From Antedon bifida (taxonomy: Eukaryota > Echinodermata > Crinoidea > Comatulida > Antedonidae): DNA of 64,000 bases. Of this stretch, positions 50,236 through 59,947 are shown in pieces. Under the pieces are notes generated by a model. The model had not been told where the DNA came from. It did not search any database and saw nothing but the letters and a program-made list of their open reading frames with translations. The DNA is taken from positions 21,118,417-21,182,416 of the forward strand of contig OY727101.1 in NCBI GenBank assembly GCA_963402885.1. Direction: 5' to 3'. Position numbers and translations under genes: made by a program. Position 1 is the first letter of the stretch; each line of letters opens with the position of its first letter.

Positions 50236-50508
50236 AACAAAACATTTCAGCAAAATAATCATTTTTGAGGTGTAAATGCCGAATATAAATGTACATAGTT
50301 TATTTATAACTGTAAAGCCACTTAGTATCTAGCAATGTTTTTTAAATTAGATGCTAACATAGTTTATGTTATCCTGACGAGTATAGACGTTTAAATGCAT
50401 GACTGTATTCTAGAAATAAATGTTTTATCAGAAAATGTATTGAATTGTGACTTTCTAATTATTATTTTTTGTGTTTATGCACTCATTCTAATCTAAAAAT
50501 TAAATTGA

Positions 50509-53500
50509 CACTATAAGATGTTGTATGATCATATACAGCAATATTATCGCATAAAAATTGTATTTTAAAAACTTGATATTTTGGCCATTTTTCGAAAAAA
50601 TCCCTTACTATAGTACAGGGATTTTTTCAAAAAATGGCCAATTTTCGACCCTTTTATTTTTCGATATAAATGGTTTCTATGGCACTATAAGATGTTGTAT
50701 GATCATATACAGCAATATTATCGCATAAAAATTGTATTTTAAAAACTTGATATTTTGGCCATTTTTCGAAAAAATCCCTTACTATAGTACAGGGATTTTT
50801 TTCGAAAAATGGCCAATTTTCGACCCTTTTATTTTTCGACATAAATAATTTCTATGGCACTATAAGATGTTGTATGATCATATACAGCAATATTATGGCA
50901 TAAAAATTGTATTTTAAAAACTTGATATTTTGGCCATTTTTCGAAAAAATCCCTTACTATAGTATAGGGATTTTTTCCAAAAATGGCCAATTTTCGACCC
51001 TTTTATTTTTCGATATAAATGGTTTCTATGGCACTATACGATGTTGTATGATCATATACAGCAATATTATGGCATAAAAATTGTATTTTAAAAACTTGAT
51101 ATTTTGGCAATTTTTCGAAAAAATCCCTTACTATAGTACAGGGATTTTTTCCAAAAATGGCCAATTTTCGACCCTTTTATTTTTCGACATAAATAATTTC
51201 TATGGCACTATAAGATGTTGTATGATCATATACAGCAATATTATGGCATAAAAATTGTATTTTAAAAACTTGATATTTTGGCCATTTTTCGAAAAAATCC
51301 CTTACTATAGTACAGGGATTTTTTCAAAAAATGGCCAATTTTCGACCCTTTTATTTTTCGACATAAATGGTTTCTATGGCACTATAAGATGTTATATGAT
51401 CATATACAGCAATATTATCGCATAAAAATTGTATTTTAAAAACTTGATATTTTGGCCATTTTTCGAAAAAATCCCTTACTATAGTACAGGGATTTTTTTT
51501 AAAAATGGCCAATTTTCGACCCTTTTATTTTTCGACATAAATAATTTCTATGGCACTATAAGATGTTGTATGATCATATACAGCAATATTATGGCATAAA
51601 AATTGTATTTTAAAAACTTGATATTTTGGCCATTTTTCGAAAAAATCCCTTACTATAGTACAGGGATTTTTTCCAAAAATTGCCAATTTTCGACCCTTTT
51701 ATTTTTCGATATAAATGGTTTCTATGGCACTATAAGATGTTGTATGATCATATAAAGCAATATTATGGCATAAAAATTGTATTTTAAAAACTTGATATTT
51801 TGGCCATTTTTCGAAAAAATCCCTTACTATAGTACAGGGATTTTTTCCAAAAATGGCCAATTTTCGACCCTTTTATTTTTCGATATAAATGGTTTCTATG
51901 GCACTATAAGATGTTGTATGATCATATACAGCAATATTATGGCATAAAAATTGTATTTTAAAAACTTGATATTTTGGCCATTTTTCGAAAAAATCCCTTA
52001 CTATAGTACAGGAATTTTTTCAAAAAATGGCCAATTTTCGACCCTTTTATTTTTCGACATAAATGGTTTCTATGGCACTATAAGATGTTATATGATCATA
52101 TACAGCAATATTATCGCATAAAAATTGTATTTTAAAAACTTGATATTTTGGCTATTTTTCGAAAAAATCCCTTACTATAGTACAGGGATTTTTTTTAAAA
52201 ATGGCCAATTTTCGACCCTTTTATTTTTCGACATAAATAATTTCTATGGCACTATAAGATGTTGTATGATCATATACAGCAATATTATCGCATAAAAATT
52301 GTATTTTAAAAACTTGATATTTTGGCCATTTTTCGAAAAAATCCCTTACTATAGTACAGGGATTTTTTCCAAAAATGGCCAATTTTCGACCCTTTTATTT
52401 TTCGATATAAATGGTTTCTATGGCACTATAAGATGTTGTATGATCATATACAGCAATATTATGGCATAAAAATTGTATTTTAAAAACTTGATATTTTGGC
52501 CATTTTTCGAAAAAATCCCTTACTATAGTACAGGAATTTTTTCCAAAAATGGACAATTTTCGACCCTTTTATTTTTCGACATAAATAATTTCTATGGCAC
52601 TATAAGATGTTGTATGATCATATACAGCAATATTATCGCATAAAAATTGAATTTTAAACACTTGATATTTTGGCAATTTTTCGAAAAAATCCCTTACTAT
52701 AGTACAGGGATTTTTTCCAAAAATGGCCAATTTTCGACCCATTTATTTTTCGATATAAATGGTTTCTATGGCACTATAAGATGTTGTATGATCATATACA
52801 GCAATATTATGGCATAAAAATTGTATTTTAAAAACTTGATATTTTGGCCATCGACCCTTTTATTTTTCGACATAAATAATTTCTATGGCACTATAAGATG
52901 TTGTATGATCATATACAGCAATATTATCGCATAAAAATTGAATTTTAAACACTTGATATGTTGGCAATTTTTCGAAAAAATCCCTTACTATAGTACAGGG
53001 ATTTTTTTTTAAAATGGCCAATTTTCGACCCTTTTATTTTTCGACATAAATGATTTCTATGGCACTATAAGATGTTGTATGATCATATACAGCAATATTA
53101 TCGCATAAAAATTGAATTTTAAAAACTTGATATTTTGGCCATTTTTCGGAAAAAATCCCTTACTATAGGACAGGGATTTTTTCCAAAAATGGCCATTTTT
53201 CGACCCTTTTATTTTTCGACATAAATGGTTTCTATGGCACTATAAGATGTTGTATGATCATATACAGCAATATTATCGCATAAAAATTGAATTTTAAACA
53301 CTTGATATTTTGGCCATTTTTCGAAAAAATCCCTTACTATAGTACAGGGATTTTTTTTTAAAATGGCCAATTTTCGACCCTTATATTTTTATCGACATAA
53401 ATGATTTCTATGGAACTATAAGATGTTGTATGATCATATACAGCAATATTATCGCATAAAAATTAAATTTTTTTTTTCAAACACTTGATATTTTAGCAAT

Positions 53501-53519
53501 TTTTCGAAAAAATCCCTGT
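50509..53519 (+). repeat. Satellite array: 18 units of 174 bp with internal hairpin
   Basis: Units start at 50509, 50683, 50858, 51032, 51206, 51380, 51554, 51728, 51902, 52076, 52250, 52424, 52598, 52772, 52889, 53063, 53238 and 53414. Almost all are exactly 174 bp; one is cut to 117 bp and the last is partial. Each full unit starts CACTATAAGATGTTGTATG and has an inverted repeat of about 24 bp (TTGGCCATTTTTCG arm) around CTATAG. The unit opening at 52772 has lost most of its hairpin. The last few copies are the most divergent. No coding function; small ORFs here come from the repeat. Confidence 0.97.
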
Positions 53520-54181
53520 TAGAGTACTTAAAATATGTATTGAGGTAACATGCGCAAAACACATCAGTGAAAAATATAGGTTTATTTTTCATTATGAAAA
53601 CATTAAATTGTTTAAAACAAATATAATAAAATTCATGTATTATAAAAATATACTTTCATTAAACACATAAACTCAACATACATAATTAGATACTTAACCA
53701 AACTCCACGTAAAAATGTAGTTTAAAACATTGCCAGTGCAATTCTGGTCATTTTTGTGCTGCATTTCCTCACCCTTAACTCTAATCCTCACTGGCATTTC
53801 CTCACCCTTAACTCTAATCCTCACTGGAGAAATTCAAATTAAAACCTTCCCTGTACAATTGGGGTCATTTTGATACCCCATGTGTATGACATTTGCTTTT
53901 GAAAACAAATTTGTATGGCCCGCCATACGAATATACACACAATATTGTATCACAACACATTTCTATTTGTTTTTAACATTCATAATCTACAGTACAACTG
54001 ACCTAACGCATTTTGTTTACCACTTCATATTAATTGTGCTTTTTTTTGTATTTAGGTAGAATTCATTCGATTACACTACATGTTACCATTACATAAAAAA
54101 CGCCTCCCAAACAATAAATTTCCCACGGCGTGTATTTGAATAAATACGGTATATAAAACTGTCAGCTGCTAAACAGTACAC
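53520..54181. other. Flank between satellite and metallopeptidase gene, probable 3'UTR of the latter
   Basis: Contains two tandem copies of GCATTTCCTCACCCTTAACT plus CTAATCCTCACTG (33 bp unit, 53761-53826). A TTTATT at 53582 would be an AATAAA signal for the minus-strand gene. Nothing else seen. Confidence 0.5.
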
Positions 54182-54425
54182 TTATTTAGATTGTAACTTA
54201 ATAGACTGTGACCTTTTTCTACGAGTTTTTGTTTTGGCATCTGGTTGAGGATTAACATTACTTGTTCCATGGGTGTCAAGAGGAGCAACTCTGTGTGAAA
54301 ACGCCTTCCGTTTACAAACACATAGAAACACAGCGAGAAGAAGAGCAGCAGCGATTGCTGACAACACCCATACTATTGCAGATGACGACCCTTTAGAATC
54401 TGTTGTAATGAAGTCTTCAACTATC
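54182..54425 (-). CDS. M8 peptidase gene last exon: transmembrane helix and basic tail
   Basis: Encodes [16 protein letters not shown], a hydrophobic helix of about 22 residues, [10 protein letters not shown] as stop-transfer, and a basic tail ending [14 protein letters not shown] before TAA. Indicates a type I membrane protein. Confidence 0.9.
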
Positions 54426-57400
54426 CTACAAAAATAATAATAATATAATACGCCTTTTTAATCAAAACACCAAAGATTTGTATTCATTTTGTAGAAAATA
54501 CGGCATACGGTATATATTTATAGCAATTTTTAAATATTTTAGCAATATTGTATTTTAATTTATTTTCTTCAATCGCTTATATTTTAAGGCTGCTCTGAAA
54601 AATCAACCCGTTTAAACTCTTTTTTTCTTATAGTTTTCTGCTTTTTATTTCTTTTGTTAAGCACATTGGGGCCTTGCATAATGCTCTATATAAGCACCAT
54701 TTATTATTATTATGGTATTTTATATTTTTAATATTGTAATGTTTTAATATTTTTAAAACATTGAAATGTAATTGTTTTTTAATATGTTATATGTATTTAT
54801 TTGCCAGTGGAAAAAGAATTTTCAATCTGAAAATAAGTGGACAAATAAAGATTTAATATTAAAGAATGGAAGGATCATCTTCTATTAATATTGTTGAAAT
54901 AAATAAAAAAAATACCTTATTGTTATTGCTGTGAAACTTTGGTTGTCATGAGAGACTATAAAGGTGCCAGATTCAACAGCAGTTTCTAATGAGTTGTATA
55001 CATCATATGAAGATATTCCTGAAAAAAAAAGTGAGAATAACATGGTAAAACACTTGCTTTTAAAACATAGGAAACCATACTACGCAAAATCATACCATAC
55101 AACATTCAATTTTGTTTGTTTGTTCAATCTATTTATTATTTGTACATGATATAGTTTGTTGGGCTGCCTAGAATCAATGGTAAAAGTGTTTTTTTTTATT
55201 ACTCCATTTTAAAATTGTTTAGTTTAAAATATTAATTAGGAACCATTTAAACAGGTTAAATTACACAAGTTACAGGTCAAGAGGTTAAGAAAACATTTTA
55301 AAGAGCTCACACAGAAGACCTAAATTTATTTTAAAAATACAAATAATACTTACTACATTGAGGAGTTGCATGTTGTATTTTTAATGTTACAAAGATATCA
55401 TCATTCATGATTTTCATCTCATACACTTCCAATCGATCCCTAACAGTAGAAATAGAAAAATATTAAAACAATCTGGTATTTGGATTAATATTATAAATTA
55501 TAAATACATTTGAACCATGACATTACATATTGTTTGTATTTTTCACAATGTCTGTAATAGATACATCTGATCAGTGTTATTGCACTTACTGTGATATATT
55601 AGTTAATGTAAGAACCATTTGATTGACAGCATCTAAGAATTCCTCATCTTGTTGTTCATCAAGTGAATTAGATGTGTCATTAAACTCAACCTCAATTACT
55701 ATATCGTCATCTTTGCCTTTTACTTCGGTCCCTGTCAAAAATATTTGAAAAAATAAGCATGGACATCCATAGACAATGTGTACAACATTTTAAGAACATT
55801 GACATTCAAGATAAAGGGTTTAATCTATGTTTTAATTGTCAATAACAAATTATCTGACTCAACCAGTAACAGTCTGTAGTGTGCAAACAAAATATTGATT
55901 TCTTTTTATTTATTTATGTCGCTCTGCTTTTGTATCGAGCACTGTGGTTCATGCCTTCCATCAAGTCAAACACACAGATAATTATATAAAAAATATGGCA
56001 AACTTTACTTTATATTATAATAGAATGTGACAGTTTACCTTCATTCCTGGTGGTAGGAGGCAATGTGCTGGGTTCAGTAATGACTGGAAGGGTATTTATA
56101 AGAGTAAGTATGGAAGACAATTTGTGACAAATTAACTCAAATGAAGGACAATAAACTTGACCACTATAACCACTGATCTGAAAATAGAAAAAAATGTATA
56201 TCAATTGATACTGGCCAGCAAGTTGACAGTTTATCAAGAAACGAAATGTATCTGGTTACGGTAGAGTCCAACCGTAGTATTATTACCATTGTAAATGATA
56301 AAAGTCTGATTAGTTACTTTGTGACCTGACGAACCAGTTATTTAGAATTTTTTTCTAGTGATGCAGGGAAACAAAGGTGACTTACTGAAAGAACATTGTC
56401 AGATTGACAAGTATACCATTGCGATTCACCAACTGAGATCTCATAAGTTCCTTGCTCTATGTTGCATCGGGTTTGGTAACACTGCCCTCTCAGATCATCT
56501 TCTGTAGACGTCTATATATCAACAAATATGTTAATTTAGGGATCATGTCAAAATTATTCTACTGCAGCATGCTAAATATATTTGATTGCATAATTTCAGT
56601 TTTGTTTATGTAGTGTTTATAAGGCAGTCCCTGCAATAAACAGTATATATGATTACTGAGAACAGATTGTTCTCAAGAGTAATTACCACGACCTTTATGT
56701 CATTAATATTCAGGTTATTTATATATTCATTATTCTCTATATTCATTAAAACCTGACCACGATACTGAATACAATATATTTACTAATTCGAACCTACTTG
56801 ATTTAAGTTGCTGACAAAACACTTGCTACCAATGCCAAACTGCTCTTCACTATGTTCTGAATCTTCAGAAACATATTTTTCCACAAAACAAGATTCCTAC
56901 AAAGATGAAATGAATTATTCAACAAGTACTTTTTGATTTGTAAAGGCCAACTTAAACAGTGTCATATGAAGTTTAATTTTCTCTCGACAAGATGACTTGT
57001 CGGGCCTTGTCATACGTCGTAGTCTGAGTTGGCCTAGTGTCCACTATGTGACTCATGTACCTATCATGTAAATTGCCAAATTTGAGAATGTGTATCTTGC
57101 CATATGAAGTCATAACACTGCAAAAGTTTACTGAAATCATCAATCAAATAATCTCACGATAATTTTCTGGGAATGTAGTTCAAAATCATGGGGTAATCGA
57201 CCATTTACTTTTGCAGCTCCACTCTTTCTTTCAAGGATATTTTAGTTTAGTTCTATTTAGGCTACAAACTGTGAATATCAAGAGTACTTCAAATATTTTT
57301 TCTTACCGTGACTTTAAAAAGAAGACAAGAATCTAAATAAGTGGTAGTGGAGCAGCTTGCTTTATCATTATGAAGGTAATGACATCCTGGTAAACTGAAA

Positions 57401-58599
57401 AAAACAAAACAGAAATTAATTTACTTTCAATCAATAAAAAAAGAAAGTTTCAATGTTATTTTGACAGAGTTCTCTACTTTCTATAAATAATCGTGGTAAA
57501 CAATTTCTGTAAAAAATCTAAACATTGATTTCTTTACTGCAATAACGTATCATTTTAGATTGTTTCAATAAAGATATTTATGAGTCGCTGCCATAAAATA
57601 GTATGGGCGATTATTATCCAAAAAAAGCTTACTAAACAATTGTATAAGCAAGTTTAAAAAGTAAAAAAATGAAGTTACTGCAGTAACTGCAGTAGACTAA
57701 TTCTTACATATTCCTTGTTGAGACTTTTGAATGAAAAACCAAATTATTAAAATAAATGTTTTTACCTTTCATTGGTGCAAAAGAAAGGTGAATCTGTACA
57801 GGTGTCAGGTAGTCCAAAGTCACAGCCTGCATTCATGCCCCACAATATGCTCTGAGCATGCTCAAAGTTAGCCTTGTACCAACCTGTATCTTCAAACAAT
57901 GCAAGAGTGATAGGATCCAGAAATGTTACATGGGCCTAGAAAATAAATTAAAATAATGCTGATAGATGCATCTATTTCAATATGCAGGCCTCATCTTTTG
58001 AAGATGGTAGGTGTGCTATCAATTGCACTCCTCAATACATTCAGGGATGCTGTAGGTGTGCCGTTTGTATATTGGTGTGTAGAAGTTTACCAAATTTAAG
58101 TGTGTTGATCGCACTCCTCAAGGGCAGTTTAGGAGGTTGTTAGGTGTTAATATGACAAAGGCCTTAATACGACAATGATAACTTTGAAACGGTATGTTCA
58201 CATTTGAGGGTCAAATTATTTTAAACAGTTTAAATATACTAAAAGAAAAAACTCACTGAAGTAAAACGATTTCAATAAAGTGAAAGTTCTAAATTCCTAT
58301 AATCTCAAAACTTTTGCTAAAAGTGTATTAAAAGGATACAGTTCTGGAATGGACAAATTCAATGTCCTCTTCTACATCAACCAACATTGTATATGATCCA
58401 GAACAGGCTATGACATTACCCAATTAAAATAAATATAGTTCCCACTTTCAACATCAAGATTCTTTACTTAAACGGAAATCTGTTTTCTAAATTCTTTTTA
58501 GAGTTTAAATTCAGTTCACACTGGCATTCTTACCTCTGTAATAACAGGTGCCATGATAGATCCAGCCATTACTCTCATTTCCCAGTGTGAACGAGATTG
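54182..58599 (-). CDS. Leishmanolysin-like (M8) metallopeptidase with C-terminal membrane anchor, C-terminal 10 exons
   Basis: Zinc endopeptidase of family M8. Minus-strand exons in order: 58534-58599, 57766-57935, 57307-57394, 56798-56896, 56386-56511, 56039-56177, 55590-55731, 55354-55439, 54916-55018, 54182-54425; all GT/AG and in phase, 420 residues to TAA. The first exon has the third zinc ligand and Met-turn ([15 protein letters not shown]). Next come [15 protein letters not shown] and [10 protein letters not shown], hallmarks of M8, then a cysteine-rich region with GCHYLH, SKCFVSN and [10 protein letters not shown]. The last exon holds a transmembrane helix ([20 protein letters not shown]) and a basic tail of about 45 residues. 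HExxH is upstream, not in the part I can read. LMLN (invadolysin) lacks such an anchor, whereas CIROP/LMLN2 has one, so a CIROP-like identity is my inference (about 0.45). Confidence 0.9.
54916..55018 (-). CDS. M8 peptidase gene exon, stalk region
   Basis: Encodes [20 protein letters not shown] then [13 protein letters not shown]. Donor AATAAG|GTATTT. Confidence 0.83.
55354..55439 (-). CDS. M8 peptidase gene exon, stalk region
   Basis: Encodes [20 protein letters not shown] then IQHATPQC. Donor TGTA|GTAAGT. Confidence 0.83.
55590..55731 (-). CDS. M8 peptidase gene exon, acidic stalk region
   Basis: Encodes [20 protein letters not shown], then an acidic stretch ending MVLTLTNIS. This juxtamembrane region is beyond the usual M8 domain; support is splice sites and phase. 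Confidence 0.85.
56039..56177 (-). CDS. M8 peptidase exon
   Basis: Encodes [20 protein letters not shown], then a threonine/proline-rich stretch [11 protein letters not shown]. The GYSGQVYCP stretch is typical of the M8 C-terminal region. Confidence 0.88.
56386..56511 (-). CDS. M8 peptidase exon, cysteine-rich
   Basis: Encodes [20 protein letters not shown] then [19 protein letters not shown]. 126 bp, phase 0. Confidence 0.9.
56798..56896 (-). CDS. M8 peptidase exon, cysteine-rich
   Basis: Encodes [20 protein letters not shown] then [13 protein letters not shown]. 99 bp, phase 0. Confidence 0.9.
57307..57394 (-). CDS. M8 peptidase exon: GCHYLH
   Basis: Encodes [20 protein letters not shown] then DSCLLFKVT, part of the cysteine-rich C-terminal region. 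Confidence 0.93.
57766..57935 (-). CDS. M8 peptidase exon: EDTGWY signature
   Basis: Encodes [20 protein letters not shown], then [20 protein letters not shown] and an end at FFCTNE. This is the most diagnostic exon of the gene. Confidence 0.95.
58534..58599 (-). CDS. M8 peptidase exon: third zinc His and Met-turn
   Basis: Encodes [18 protein letters not shown] then VITE. H in SHWE is the third zinc ligand and M in IMAP the Met-turn. Acceptor TTGTCAACAG, donor GAG|GTAAGA. Confidence 0.9.
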
Positions 58600-58689
58600 C
58601 TGTTGACAATAAAGAAAATCCATTAATAATACAACCATGGAGCTATAAATACAACTAAAATTACACAAAATAATTGAAAAAAAACCTCA

Positions 58690-58880
58690 CTTTTCTTCAA
58701 TTAAACTTTAGGGATCATATCAATCATACATTGATACTGTACATTTCTTCACTGCAATACTGTATGCCTTTGTTTCAATGTAGAAGTTTATGAGATAAAC
58801 CTACGTATCACATGATTATCCAAACAAGCTTGCTGTAATTGTATAAGCAGTTGTTTAAAAAGATAACAAAAAGTAGTTAA
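58690..58880. repeat. Dispersed repeat at left edge of the duplicated array
   Basis: ATTGTATAAGCA, GATTATCCAAA, CACTGCAATA and TTTAAAAAG blocks also occur, in the same order, at about 57535-57660 in another intron of the M8 gene. It abuts the junction where receptor-like copy A begins. Confidence 0.5.
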
Positions 58881-58881
58881 T

Positions 58882-59288
58882 TGCCACATCACAAGCAGCC
58901 AGAACATGTTGTATATTCAAGAGACAATAACATGGTTGCCCAAGATAATGTTTCACAGACAAGTGAAGATGCAGAGATATACTATGTGATTGATGACATT
59001 TCAAATGTATCTACTGACAACTACACACAAGATGACATCAGAATCGACACTGAAGCACTGCATAACAACCAGTCACAACCTGCTGTGTATTATCAAACAA
59101 ACAGTGACATGGTTGTTAAGGAGAATGTTCCAAAGGAAAATGAAGATGCAGAGATGGATGTGATTGATGATCTAGCAAGAAATGAATCTTCTGCCATTGA
59201 GACCAGAATGTGTAAAAATACAGAAACTAACAGCAGAGAAGATGACATCAGAAATGACACTGAAGTACAACATTATTTTGTAGTGTAA
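58882..59288 (+). pseudogene. Receptor-like copy A: only the cytoplasmic tail end remains
   Basis: Still open for about 135 codons and nearly identical to 61266-61672 of the complete copy (constant offset 2384). It starts inside the second tail repeat (HHKQPEHVVYSRDNN) and ends HYFVV-stop. There is no signal peptide, Ig-like part or membrane segment, and no start codon in the right place. The left junction lies at 58882. Differences include D/E and N/I-type changes and no frameshift, so it is young. Confidence 0.85.
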
Positions 59289-59935
59289 TCATAATTTAAG
59301 AAGAATGCAGTACTGATACAGCTGACAGAAAATCAAACCAGTCAAAGACAGACCAAACATTATGCTATGCTGTGATGCTTGTTGAATGTTAGCATTATTC
59401 CTATAAATTACCAGAAAAGAAAATTTATTTAATTCTTAATTAAAAAAAAGGTTTAAACAGGATGACAAAAACTGACAAAAGTTGTTTAGTGTAGCTTGGT
59501 GGCTATTAAACATGCTTGCCTTCCAATCCTGACCTAGTGCCAGGGTTGTAAATCACAACTCTTTCAGCTCCACTATCTAAGCTCCCAATGACACTTAGTT
59601 TATAACCACGATAAAATATAAAATAGTTTATCCATCCTGTAATTGGCAAGTTACTTGCTGTTAGATGCGTATGAAAAAAAAAATCCATTGTGATTAAGTA
59701 TCTTGCCAACTGGTGGCAGTATTGTGTGATACTGTTGTACTATTAAATCAAACAAACATGCACTGTTTTTTTAGTTAACGTGAGCATTTAAAAAAAGTTT
59801 TGATATTGATATTAAAAACAAAAACAAAGGAATTTGGTTGTTTCCTTGTTGCAAAATGATAAATCGATACTTTGTAGTAAGTACAAACACTAACACTAAT
59901 ATTACTTTGATTCTCCAAAACAGACCAAACTACAG
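59289..59935 (+). other. 3' flank of copy A / promoter-side flank of the complete copy
   Basis: Contains a tRNA-SINE-like segment (GTAGCTTGGTGGCTATTAAA, about 59491 on) and sequence that is repeated after the complete gene at 61673-62345. This marks the 2.4 kb repeat unit. Promoter elements cannot be fixed by eye. Confidence 0.7.
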
Positions 59936-59947
59936 TTGGTTTGTAAG

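Noticed and set aside
50654-50842. ORF inside the satellite
   Set aside because: Product of the repeat unit; interrupted in other units and rich in the hairpin sequence.
50509-53519. CRISPR-like array
   Set aside because: Whole units are repeated without unique spacers, and the genome is eukaryotic.
59936-59947. TTG-initiated start four codons upstream of the receptor ATG
   Set aside because: Not a usual start in animals; the ATG at 59948 begins a standard signal peptide and is conserved in copy C.
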